Below are positions 1 to 5,861 of a DNA stretch of 5,861 bases, one piece after another; position 1 is the first letter of the stretch, and each line of letters begins with the position of its first letter. The notes below the pieces were generated by a model. The model made no database searches. It was given only the letters and a program-made list of their open reading frames with translations, and was not told the DNA's origin. The stretch covers positions 1 to 5,861 of the forward strand of contig NZ_JOGX01000123.1 in the NCBI RefSeq assembly GCF_000719555.1, given 5' to 3'. The position numbers and the translations under genes were made by a program. This DNA comes from Streptomyces sp. NRRL F-5727 (lineage in GTDB: Bacteria; Actinomycetota; Actinomycetes; Streptomycetales; Streptomycetaceae).

Positions 1-56
1 GGAGGGGGAGGGGGGGAGGGCCCCCTCCCCCCCCTCGCGCGTTTCCCGTGGGGAGC
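1..56. terminator. G/C-tract palindrome downstream of pflB, possible terminator
   Basis: This short stretch after the pflB stop is almost entirely runs of G followed by runs of C. Positions 11-20 (ggggggaggg) are exactly complementary to positions 23-32 (ccctcccccc), with two bases between, so a hairpin of about 9-10 bp with a tight loop can form on either strand. It begins about 24 bases after the pflB stop in the direction of transcription, so a terminator role is reasonable. There is no U tract, which is common for actinomycete terminators. The G runs at 4-8, 10-16 and 18-20 could alternatively fold as a G-quadruplex. The region is cut by the window edge, so its full extent is unknown. Confidence 0.4.
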
Positions 57-2327
57 TCAGAGCGTCCCGTGGAAGGTCCTGTTCAGGACGTCCAGCTGCT
101 GTTCGCGGGTGAGGCGGACGAAGTTGACCGCGTAGCCCGAGACCCGGATGGTGAGCTGCGGGTGGTTCTCCGGGTGCTCCATGGCGTCCATCAGCACGTC
201 CCGGTTGAGGACGTTGACGTTCATGTGGAAGCCGTCGCTGGCCGTGTAGCCGTCGAGGACGCCGGCCAGGTTCCTGATCCGCTCCTCGGGGGTGCGGCCC
301 AGGCCGTCGGGGGTGACGGTGTTGGTGAGCGAGATGCCGTCCTCGGCGTCCTCGTACGGCAGCTTGGCGACCGACAGGGCGGAGGCCACGTAGCCGTGGG
401 TGTCGCGGCCGTTCATCGGGTTGGCGCCCGGGGAGAAGGGTTCGCCGGCCCGGCGCCCGTCGGGGGTGTTGCCGGTCTTCTTGCCGTAGACGACGTTCGA
501 GGTGATCGTCAGGACGGACTGGGTGTGCTCGGCGTTCCGGTACGTCGGGTGCTTGCGGACCTTCCGCATGAACTCCTCGACCAGCCAGACGGCGATCTCG
601 TCGGCCCGCTCGTCGTTGTTGCCGTAGGCGGGGTAGGAGCCCTCCACCTTGTAGTCGGTGGCGAGGCCGGTCTCGTCGCGGACCGGGGTGACCTTGGCGT
701 ACTTGATGGCGGCGAGGGAGTCGGCGGCGACGGAGAGGCCGGCGATGCCGCAGGCCATGGTGCGGCGCACGTCGCGGTCGTGGAGCGCCATCTCCAGGCG
801 CTCGTACGCGTACTTGTCGTGCATGTAGTGGATGACGTTGAGGGCGTGGACGTAGACGTTCGCGAGCCACTCCATCTGCTCGTCGAACCTGGCCATGACC
901 TCGTCGTAGTCGAGGACCTCGGAGTCGATGGCGCCGGTGGCGGGGCCGACCTGGGCGCCGGACCTCTCGTCGCGGCCGCCGTTGATCGCGTACAGGAGGG
1001 TCTTGGCGAGGTTCACGCGGGCGCCGAAGAACTGCATCTGCTTGCCGACCGGCATCGCCGAGACGCAGCAGGCGATCGCGGTGTCGTCGCCGAAGCGCGG
1101 CCGCATCAGCTCGTCCGACTCGTACTGCACGGACGAGGTGTCGATGGAGACCTTCGCGCAGAACTCCTTGAAGCCCTGCGGCAGCCGCGGCGACCAGAAG
1201 ACGGTCATGTTCGGCTCGGGCGCCGGGCCGAGGTTGTAGAGCGTCTGGAGGTAGCGGAAGGAGGTCCTGGTGACCAGCGGGCGGCCGTCCTCCCCCATGC
1301 CGCCGATGGACTCCGTCACCCAGGTCGGGTCGCCGGAGAACAGCTCGTCGTACTCGGGGGTGCGCAGGAAGCGGACGATGCGGAGCTTGATGATGAAGTC
1401 GTCGACGAGTTCCTGGGCCTGCTCCTCGGTGAGGAGGCCGGCCTCGATGTCGCGCTGGAGGTAGACGTCGAGGAAGGTGGAGGTGCGGCCGAGGGACATC
1501 GCGGCGCCGTTCTGCTCCTTCACGGCGGCCAGGTAGGCGAAGTACAGCCACTGGACGGCCTCGCGGCCGGTGGTGGCGGGGCCCGAGACGTCGTGGCCGT
1601 ACGAGGCGGCCATGGCCTTCAGTTCGCCGAGGGCGCGCATCTGCTCGGCCAGTTCCTCGCGGAGCCGGATGGTCTCCTCCAGGGAGCGGTCGCCGGCGGG
1701 GAGGACGTCGAGTTCGGCCTTCTCGTCCTTCTTCACCTGGATGAGGCGGTCGACGCCGTAGAGGGCGACGCGGCGGTAGTCGCCGATGATGCGGCCGCGG
1801 CCGTAGGCGTCGGGGAGGCCGGTGACGATGCCGGCCTTGCGGGCGGCGCGGATCTCCGGGGTGTAGGCGTCGAAGACGCCGGCGTTGTGGGTCTTGCGGT
1901 ACTCGGTGAAGACCTTCTCCAGCTCCGCCGAGACGGGGTAGCCGTACGTCTCCAGGGCGCCGGCGACCATGCGCCAGCCGCCGTACGGCATGATCGCCCG
2001 CTTCAGCGGGGCGTCGGTCTGGAGGCCGACGATCAGGTCCTTGTCGCGGTCGATGTAGCCGGGGGCGTGGGCGGTGATGGTGGAGGGGACGTCGTGGGAG
2101 ACGTCGTAGACGCCCTTGGCGCGCTCCTCGGGGAACCTGTCCGTGATCGCCTTCCACACGGCGGTGGTCCGCTCGGTGGGGCCGGCGAGGAAGGAGTCGT
2201 CGCCCTCGTACGGGGTGTAGTTCTGCTGGATGAAGTCGCGGACGTCGATGGCGTCGCGCCAGAGTCCGCCCTTGAAGCCCTTCCAGGCCCGTTCGGTCAT
2301 CGTGGTCTCAGCAGGGGTCGCAGTCAC
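57..2327 (-). CDS. pflB: Formate C-acetyltransferase (pyruvate formate-lyase)
   Basis: This cytoplasmic glycyl-radical enzyme converts pyruvate and CoA to acetyl-CoA and formate in anaerobic or microaerobic carbon metabolism. From the GTG start at 2327 the product is 756 residues, close to the roughly 760 of the E. coli enzyme. The sequence is collinear with E. coli PflB as I recall it: the N-terminal block around residues 29-48 ([20 protein letters not shown]), the [12 protein letters not shown] block at 175-186, the adjacent catalytic cysteines C420-C421 in IACCVSAM, and the glycyl-radical loop RVSGYAV at 728-734 with radical-bearing G731. All key residues are intact, so it is not a decayed copy. 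The frame stays open upstream, so the start is uncertain. ATG codons at 2402, 2354 and 2300 are also in frame. I prefer GTG 2327 because the residues after it resemble family N-termini, whereas the upstream extension is arginine-rich and unlike the family. Its Shine-Dalgarno match is weak. It lies downstream of narK but beyond a strong terminator, so it probably has its own promoter. It needs a radical-SAM activase (PflA), which is not in this window. Confidence 0.95.
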   Translation of the reverse strand: MTATPAETTMTERAWKGFKGGLWRDAIDVRDFIQQNYTPYEGDDSFLAGPTERTTAVWKAITDRFPEERAKGVYDVSHDVPSTITAHAPGYIDRDKDLIVGLQTDAPLKRAIMPYGGWRMVAGALETYGYPVSAELEKVFTEYRKTHNAGVFDAYTPEIRAARKAGIVTGLPDAYGRGRIIGDYRRVALYGVDRLIQVKKDEKAELDVLPAGDRSLEETIRLREELAEQMRALGELKAMAASYGHDVSGPATTGREAVQWLYFAYLAAVKEQNGAAMSLGRTSTFLDVYLQRDIEAGLLTEEQAQELVDDFIIKLRIVRFLRTPEYDELFSGDPTWVTESIGGMGEDGRPLVTRTSFRYLQTLYNLGPAPEPNMTVFWSPRLPQGFKEFCAKVSIDTSSVQYESDELMRPRFGDDTAIACCVSAMPVGKQMQFFGARVNLAKTLLYAINGGRDERSGAQVGPATGAIDSEVLDYDEVMARFDEQMEWLANVYVHALNVIHYMHDKYAYERLEMALHDRDVRRTMACGIAGLSVAADSLAAIKYAKVTPVRDETGLATDYKVEGSYPAYGNNDERADEIAVWLVEEFMRKVRKHPTYRNAEHTQSVLTITSNVVYGKKTGNTPDGRRAGEPFSPGANPMNGRDTHGYVASALSVAKLPYEDAEDGISLTNTVTPDGLGRTPEERIRNLAGVLDGYTASDGFHMNVNVLNRDVLMDAMEHPENHPQLTIRVSGYAVNFVRLTREQQLDVLNRTFHGTL

Positions 2328-2457
2328 TTTCCCGCACCGCCTTCTTCGATTCATTCGATCGCGTCGTTGCTTACCTTCATTGCACTCCTTTTGATCGATC
2401 ATTTCGGGCGGCATTGGTCACCAGTCGATGGCCCAAGGTCCCGGGCCTGGCATGCGG
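2328..2457 (-). promoter_or_regulatory. pflB upstream region (promoter and 5' leader)
   Basis: This 130-base gap between the narK terminator and pflB is distinctly richer in A/T than its surroundings, especially 2341-2410. It probably holds the pflB promoter and leader, because the terminator at 2458-2483 should stop narK transcripts. It contains the perfect palindrome TGATCGATCA at 2392-2401, a dyad TGGT-C-ACCA near 2415-2423, the direct repeat TTCGAT at 2345-2350 and 2354-2359, and a short stem ggccc/gggcc within 2430-2447. I could not find a convincing -35/-10 pair. I also saw no match to the Rex (TTGTGA-N6-TCACAA) or FNR (TTGAT-N4-ATCAA) consensus, so the regulator is unidentified. Confidence 0.5.
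2351..2380 (-). CDS. Possible 9-codon leader ORF ahead of pflB
   Basis: On the minus strand, AAGGAG (2385-2390) is followed four bases later by an ATG at 2380 that opens a frame encoding MKVSNDAIE, then TGA. This is the best ribosome binding site in the pflB leader, better than that of any pflB start candidate. The stop overlaps an ATG (ATGA, 2354-2351) that is in frame with pflB, an arrangement typical of translational coupling. The peptide is too short to assign to a family and shows no run of a single regulatory amino acid. It could be a true leader peptide or uORF, or chance. Confidence is limited because it rests on one sequence with no conservation data. Confidence 0.35.
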   Translation of the reverse strand: MKVSNDAIE

Positions 2458-2483
2458 AAAGGCCCCGCCGTGGCGGGGCCTTT
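2458..2483 (-). terminator. Intrinsic terminator after narK
   Basis: The arms aaaggccccgcc (2458-2469) and ggcggggccttt (2472-2483) form a perfect 12-bp inverted repeat around a two-base centre, so the real loop is probably four bases. The stem core is G/C, with A's on one side and T's on the other. It therefore ends in a short U run when read from narK and would also work in the opposite direction. It starts 13 bases after the narK stop, which fits termination of the narK transcript and separates it from pflB. Confidence 0.85.
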
Positions 2484-2496
2484 CGGAGTGGGGGTC

Positions 2497-3918
2497 TCAG
2501 CTGGGGGCTTCGGCGCCCTTGCGGGCGTAGAACCACCAGGTGACGGCCATGCAGCTGACGTAGAAGGCGACGAAGCCCCACATGGCGCTGGTGACGGCGA
2601 CGGAGCCGAAGAGCGCGGGGATGAAGAAGAAGCCGTAGGCGGCGATCGCGGAGGTGAAGCCGGTGACGGCGCCGGATTCCATCTCGGCCTGCTTGAGGGC
2701 CTGGGCGTGTTCGGGGGTGCCCTCGGTGAGGCCCTTCAGGTGGGTGCCGCGGAAGATCACCGGGATCTGGCGGAAGGTCGAGCCGTTGCCGATGCCGGAG
2801 AAGAGGAACGCGGCGAGGAAGCAGAAGAAGAAGCCGTAGAAGTCGCCGCCGTCGCCGCCGGAGGGCAGGAAGGTGATGACGCCGACGATCGAGGCCGCCA
2901 TGCCGACGAAGGACAGGATGGTGACCCGGGCGCCGCCCCACTTGTCGGCGATCCAGCCGCCGGCCCAGCGGGCGAGGGCGCCGACGGCGGGGCCCATCCA
3001 GGCGTAGGTGGCGACGGAGTAGTCCGGGAAGGTGGTCTTGATGAGCATCGGCAGGGCGGCGGCGAAGCCGATGAAGGAGCCGAAGGTGCCGACGTACAGC
3101 CAGGTCATCAGCCAGTTGTGCTTGCGCCTGAAGATGATCTTCTGCTGCTTGAAGGGGGTGGACGCCACCTTCAGGTCGTTCTGTCCGAACCAGGCGACGG
3201 CGGCCAGGACCAGCAGCACCGGCACCCAGAGGAAGGCGGCGTTCTGCAGGTGGACGGGGGTGCCGTCGGCCTTGTGCTGGGCGGAGCCGATGGCGATCGT
3301 CGACCAGGTGATGACGATCGGGGTGAGGAGCTGGACGACGGAGACGCCGAGGTTGCCGAGTCCGCCGTTGATGCCGGTCGCGCTGCCCTTCTTCGCCTTG
3401 GGGAAGAAGAACCCGATGTTGGCGAGGGAGGAGGCGAAGTTGGCGCCGCCGATGCCGCAGAGGGCGGCGATGACGACCATCACGCCGTACGGGGTGGTCG
3501 GGTCCTGGATCGCGATGCCCAGCCAGATCAGCGGGACGACGAGGACGGCCGTCGACAGGGCGGTGAACCGCCGCTGGCCGATCATCGGGCCGAGGAAGGT
3601 GTAGAGGATCCGGGCCGTGCCGCCGGTCAGGCCGGGGATGGCGGTCAGCCAGAACAGCTGTGAGGTCGAGAAGGTGAAGCCGACGTCCGCGAGGTTGGTG
3701 GCGGTGACCGACCAGACCTGCCAGACGACGAAGGCGACGAGGAGGGCGGGGACCGCGATCCACAGGTTGCGGTTCGCGACCTTGTGGCCGATCGACTTCC
3801 AGAAGAGCTCGTTCTCCGGCTCCCAGTCGGTGACGGTCCGGCCGGGGCGGTACTGCTCCGTGTCGTACGAGGCGGGTGACCCGCCCGTGGTTCTGCTGTC
3901 CTGGACTACGGAACTCAT
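2497..3918 (-). CDS. narK: Nitrate/nitrite transporter, NarK/MFS family
   Basis: This inner-membrane major facilitator protein moves nitrate in and/or nitrite out, supplying nitrate reduction. From ATG 3918 the product is 473 residues, a usual length for the family. A hydrophilic N-terminal tail of about 50 residues precedes roughly twelve hydrophobic segments. Nitrate-signature motif 1 is clear at about 184-200 (NGGLGNLGVSVVQLLTP), preceded by FASSLANIGFFFPKAKKG. Signature motif 2 is at about 375-389 (GIGNGSTFRQIPVIF). R103 in GGTARILYTF and R317 in ARWAGGWIADKWGG match the two anion-binding arginines known from E. coli NarK (R89 and R305). A charged stretch at about 391-416 after motif 2 is probably a cytoplasmic loop. 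The start is supported by AGGGAAG a few bases upstream. The frame continues far upstream only because it runs antisense to the next gene. NarK1-type proton symport versus NarK2-type nitrate/nitrite exchange cannot be decided here. No nitrate reductase genes are in the window, and pflB lies downstream past a terminator. Confidence 0.93.
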   Translation of the reverse strand: MSSVVQDSRTTGGSPASYDTEQYRPGRTVTDWEPENELFWKSIGHKVANRNLWIAVPALLVAFVVWQVWSVTATNLADVGFTFSTSQLFWLTAIPGLTGGTARILYTFLGPMIGQRRFTALSTAVLVVPLIWLGIAIQDPTTPYGVMVVIAALCGIGGANFASSLANIGFFFPKAKKGSATGINGGLGNLGVSVVQLLTPIVITWSTIAIGSAQHKADGTPVHLQNAAFLWVPVLLVLAAVAWFGQNDLKVASTPFKQQKIIFRRKHNWLMTWLYVGTFGSFIGFAAALPMLIKTTFPDYSVATYAWMGPAVGALARWAGGWIADKWGGARVTILSFVGMAASIVGVITFLPSGGDGGDFYGFFFCFLAAFLFSGIGNGSTFRQIPVIFRGTHLKGLTEGTPEHAQALKQAEMESGAVTGFTSAIAAYGFFFIPALFGSVAVTSAMWGFVAFYVSCMAVTWWFYARKGAEAPS

Positions 3919-4167
3919 GGCGCTTCCCTGACTTCCCTGGCGTCTACGAGCCCTTTCGAGGCTTCTTCCTTGCCTTTCCAGGCTCCGCCCCGGGTCCGGG
4001 GTGTCGTCAGTGCCGATGGTCGCGAGCGCGGGCGGGCCTAGGTCGGCTCCCGGAGCGGCCGTTGGTCCCGGCGCCGGCGGGCCGGTCGGGCTCCCGGGAA
4101 GGGGGGTGGCCGTGCCGATCCGCGTGGCTTGGAAACAGCGGGGCCGCCGCTCTGCTGTTCTTGGTGC
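3919..4167. promoter_or_regulatory. Divergent intergenic region between narK and ltrA
   Basis: This 249-base gap lies between genes read away from each other, so it should hold both promoters. On the narK side there are two copies of CCTTTCsAGGCT, at 3952-3963 and 3973-3984, offset by 21 bp, each containing the dyad CCT-N4-AGG. Closer to narK, CTTCCCTG occurs twice (3923-3930 and 3932-3939), giving two AGGGAAG-like sites in the narK mRNA. The middle holds an odd palindrome GCTCC-C-GGAGC (4046-4056) and a near repeat GGTCGG(g)CTCCCGG at 4041-4053 and 4084-4097. I found no GlnR-type GTnAC-N6-GaAAC site. No RNA gene was recognised. Confidence 0.5.
4129..4158 (+). promoter_or_regulatory. Candidate ltrA promoter
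   Basis: TTGGAA at 4129-4134 and TGCTGT at 4153-4158 are separated by 18 bases and loosely resemble -35 and -10 elements. The expected transcription start would fall within a few bases of the ltrA ATG at 4168, giving a leaderless or nearly leaderless mRNA, consistent with the lack of a ribosome binding site there. An imperfect inverted repeat, AGCGG (4137-4141) with CCGCT (4147-4151), lies between the two boxes. The match is weak and based on inspection only. Confidence 0.25.
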
Positions 4168-5346
4168 ATGACGCAACCCTTTCTGCCGCTGACCGCGCGC
4201 TCCCGCGAGGAGTCGCACCGGACCGCCACGCCGCTGGAGCTCTTCTTCGACCTGTGTTTCGTGGTCGCCGTCGCCCAGGCGGGCGCGGCGCTCGTGCACG
4301 CGGTCGCGGAGGGGCACGCGGGCGAGGGCGTCGTGAGTTACGCGATGGTGTTCTTCGCGATCTGGTGGGCGTGGATGAACTTCACCTGGTTCGCGTCCGC
4401 GTACGACAACGACGACGTGTTGTACCGGGTCGTGACGCTGGTGCAGATCGCGGGGGTGCTGATCCTCGCGGCCGGTGTGTCGCGGGCGTTCGAGGAGCGT
4501 GACTTCCTCGTCGTGTACGTGGGCTATCTGGTGATGCGGGTGGCGCTGGCCTCGCAGTGGCTGCGGGCGGCGCGGCACGCGGTGTCGGCGGAGGAGCGGA
4601 CGATGTGCCTGCGGTACGCGGGCGGGGTGCTCGCGGTGCAGGTCGGGTGGCTGGCGCTGCTGTTCGTGCCGGAGGGGGCGGTGCCGTGGGTGTTCCTGGT
4701 GATGGCGCTGGCGGAGCTGGCGGTGCCGGTGTTCGCGGAGAAGGCCGCGCCGAGCACCTGGCATCCGCATCACATCGCGGAGCGGTACGGCCTGTTCACC
4801 ATCATCGTGCTGGGCGAGTCGGTGGCGGCGGCGACGGTGGGGGTGAAGTCGGGTGTGGTGGAGAACGACGCCCTGAGCGAGCTGCTGCCGATCGCGGCGG
4901 GCGGGCTGCTGATCGTCTTCGCCGCCTGGTGGATCTATTTCGTGGTTCCGGCGCACGACCGGCTGACGGACAGCCGGCAGGGCTTCCTGTGGGGGTACGG
5001 GCACTTCGTGATCTTCATGTCGGCGGCGGCGATCGGTGCGGGTCTGGAGATCGCGGTCGAGCAGACGGTGGGCAAGGCGCACATCAGCACGCTGGCGGCT
5101 TCGGCGTCGGTGACGATCCCGACGGCGGTGTTCCTGCTGTCGGTGTGGCTGCTGCACGCGCGGTACTTCAAGGTGGGTCTGGCGCAGCAGGCGGTGTTGC
5201 CGGGGGCGTCGCTGGCGATTCTGCTGTGTTCGTTCGCGGGTCGCTGGGCGGTGTTGCTGGCCGGTGTGGCGGCGGCGGCCGCGGTGGCGGTCGGTGTGAC
5301 GCTGACGGCGCGGAATCCCGCCACCAGGACGGTCTCCCCGTCCTGA
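4168..5346 (+). CDS. ltrA: Low temperature requirement protein A (LtrA) family membrane protein
   Basis: This is a polytopic membrane protein of 392 residues, typical of the LtrA family, named after a Listeria gene needed for growth at low temperature. Its biochemical function is unknown. The N-terminal family block TATPLELFFDLCFVVAVAQ at about 19-37 and the central HIAERYGLFTIIVLGES at about 202-217, with acidic and histidine residues inside otherwise hydrophobic segments, are the diagnostic motifs. About twelve hydrophobic stretches can be seen, roughly at 25-47, 55-78, 86-106, 113-130, 148-168, 171-190, 207-227, 238-260, 277-297, 308-330, 340-357 and 359-380. I chose ATG 4168 because the family block begins some 20 residues later, as is usual. 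A TTG at 4129 is in frame but would add a cysteine-rich stretch with no family resemblance. No Shine-Dalgarno sequence precedes 4168. The gene is divergent from narK and is followed after 14 bases by a P1-family peptidase gene, suggesting an operon. Confidence 0.88.
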   Translation: MTQPFLPLTARSREESHRTATPLELFFDLCFVVAVAQAGAALVHAVAEGHAGEGVVSYAMVFFAIWWAWMNFTWFASAYDNDDVLYRVVTLVQIAGVLILAAGVSRAFEERDFLVVYVGYLVMRVALASQWLRAARHAVSAEERTMCLRYAGGVLAVQVGWLALLFVPEGAVPWVFLVMALAELAVPVFAEKAAPSTWHPHHIAERYGLFTIIVLGESVAAATVGVKSGVVENDALSELLPIAAGGLLIVFAAWWIYFVVPAHDRLTDSRQGFLWGYGHFVIFMSAAAIGAGLEIAVEQTVGKAHISTLAASASVTIPTAVFLLSVWLLHARYFKVGLAQQAVLPGASLAILLCSFAGRWAVLLAGVAAAAAVAVGVTLTARNPATRTVSPS

Positions 5347-5349
5347 GGT

Positions 5350-5359
5350 AGGAAGGGGA
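5350..5359 (+). promoter_or_regulatory. Ribosome binding site of the P1-family peptidase gene
   Basis: A purine-rich aggaagggga stretch lies immediately before ATG 5361, in the 14-base gap after the ltrA stop. It fixes the start of the partial peptidase gene and supports cotranscription with ltrA. Confidence 0.7.
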
Positions 5360-5360
5360 C

Positions 5361-5861
5361 ATGACAGCTGAGCGGCTCTCCGTGGACGGTCTGACCGATG
5401 TGCCCGGGATCCGGGTGGGGCACGCGCGCGTGGCGGGTGCCCGGGCGCTGTCGGGGACGACGGTCGTGCTGGCGCCGGAGGGCGGGGCGGTGGCCGCCGT
5501 GGACGTGCGTGGCGGTGGTCCGGGCACGCGGGAGACGGACGCCCTGGATCCGAGGAACGTGGTCCAGCGGATCGACGCCGTGGTCCTGACGGGCGGCAGC
5601 GCGTACGGCCTGGACGCGGCCGCGGGGGTGATGGCCTGGCTGGAGGAGCGGCGGCGCGGGGTGCGGGTCGGTCCGGATCCGGCGCACGTGGTGCCGGTGG
5701 TGCCGGCCGCGTGCGTCTTCGATCTGGGCCGGGGCGGCGATTTCGGGGCTCGTCCGGACGCGGCGACGGGCCGGGCCGCGGTGGAGGCCGCGGCGGCGTC
5801 GGGGGAGCACGCGCGGGTGGCGACGGGTGCGGTGGGGGCCGGTACGGGGGCGGTCGTCGGG
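5361..5861 (+). CDS. P1 family peptidase (DmpA/S58-like), N-terminal part
   Basis: The frame from ATG 5361 stays open to the window edge, giving 167 residues of a protein whose usual length is roughly 330-380, so about half is missing. The family comprises Ntn-hydrolase-fold aminopeptidases such as DmpA, which cut themselves into two chains to expose a catalytic serine or threonine. Visible family blocks are LTDVPGIRVGHA near 11-22, VRGGGPGTRETDALDP at 49-64, VVLTGGSAYGLDAAAGVM at 74-91, VPVVPAACVFDL at 111-122 and GAVGAGTGA at 156-164. The self-cleavage site and nucleophile lie beyond the window, so catalytic competence cannot be judged. The substrate is unknown. No signal peptide is seen, so it is probably cytoplasmic. 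It follows ltrA by 14 bases with a good ribosome binding site and is probably in the same operon. Confidence 0.88.
   Translation, partial: MTAERLSVDGLTDVPGIRVGHARVAGARALSGTTVVLAPEGGAVAAVDVRGGGPGTRETDALDPRNVVQRIDAVVLTGGSAYGLDAAAGVMAWLEERRRGVRVGPDPAHVVPVVPAACVFDLGRGGDFGARPDAATGRAAVEAAAASGEHARVATGAVGAGTGAVVG

Noticed and set aside
2391..2404. FNR-like box in the pflB leader (TTGAT followed by ATCAT).
   Set aside because: The half-sites are separated by two bases rather than the four required by the FNR consensus, so the spacing does not fit.
48..2543. An open frame of about 830 codons on the plus strand across the whole pflB region.
   Set aside because: It is antisense to a clearly recognised pflB, consists of low-complexity Val/Gly/Asp/Ala-rich sequence, and arises from the third-position G/C bias of the real gene.
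2399..3763. Minus-strand frame of about 450 codons overlapping narK, and a plus-strand frame of about 410 codons at 2428-3663.
   Set aside because: Both are out-of-frame shadows of narK, rich in Arg/Pro/His or Gly/Glu/Asp repeats, with no family motifs.
4041..4097. Near-identical GGTCGG(g)CTCCCGG copies 43 bp apart in the intergenic region.
   Set aside because: One copy has an extra base and both are pure G/C/T sequence in a very GC-rich tract, so chance similarity is likely. Recorded in the intergenic feature but not raised as a finding.
3876..4502. Plus-strand frame of 208 codons across the narK-ltrA intergenic region.
   Set aside because: It overlaps the start of both real genes in the wrong frame or strand and shows no recognisable domain.
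3919..5157. Extension of the narK reading frame upstream to 5157, which would give an 886-residue protein.
   Set aside because: The extra 413 residues are antisense to ltrA and low-complexity, while ATG 3918 has a good ribosome binding site and gives the normal family length.
4557..5351. Plus-strand frame of 264 codons inside ltrA, and minus-strand frames at 4935-5810 and 5168-5527.
   Set aside because: Gly/Ala/Arg-rich or Arg/Pro/Thr-rich shadow frames over ltrA and the peptidase gene.
1..5861. A new defence system, CRISPR array, mobile element or biosynthetic cluster.
   Set aside because: All four substantial genes belong to known families, and no spaced repeats, transposase, integrase or terminal inverted repeats were seen on either strand.

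Overview
The window is very GC-rich with strong G/C bias at third codon positions, the bias that also produces long open frames antisense to every real gene. Gene content and codon use point to a Streptomyces-like actinomycete. This is inferred from composition and protein family recognition, not from a database match.

Layout. Positions 1-56 hold a G/C homopolymer-like palindrome downstream of the first gene. Positions 57-2327 (minus) encode a full-length pyruvate formate-lyase (PflB) with both active-site cysteines and the C-terminal glycyl-radical loop. Positions 2328-2457 are a comparatively AT-rich leader and promoter region that includes a possible 9-codon leader ORF with a strong ribosome binding site. 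Positions 2458-2483 are a 12-bp-stem intrinsic terminator. Positions 2497-3918 (minus) encode a NarK-type nitrate/nitrite MFS transporter. Positions 3919-4167 are a divergent intergenic region with two half-conserved dyads spaced 21 bp apart. Positions 4168-5346 (plus) encode an LtrA-family membrane protein. Positions 5361-5861 (plus, cut by the window edge) encode the N-terminal part of a P1-family (DmpA/S58-like) peptidase, probably in one operon with ltrA.

How they may work together. PflB cleaves pyruvate to acetyl-CoA and formate without using NAD+ or oxygen. Formate can feed electrons to respiratory nitrate reductase, and NarK brings nitrate in or exports nitrite. The minus-strand pair therefore reads as a low-oxygen energy module, unexpected in a lineage usually described as strictly aerobic. 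The terminator between the two genes suggests they are transcribed separately. The PFL-activating radical-SAM enzyme (PflA), which PflB needs, is not in this window. The plus-strand pair has no evident functional tie to it. No tRNA, rRNA, CRISPR array, transposase or integrase was seen.
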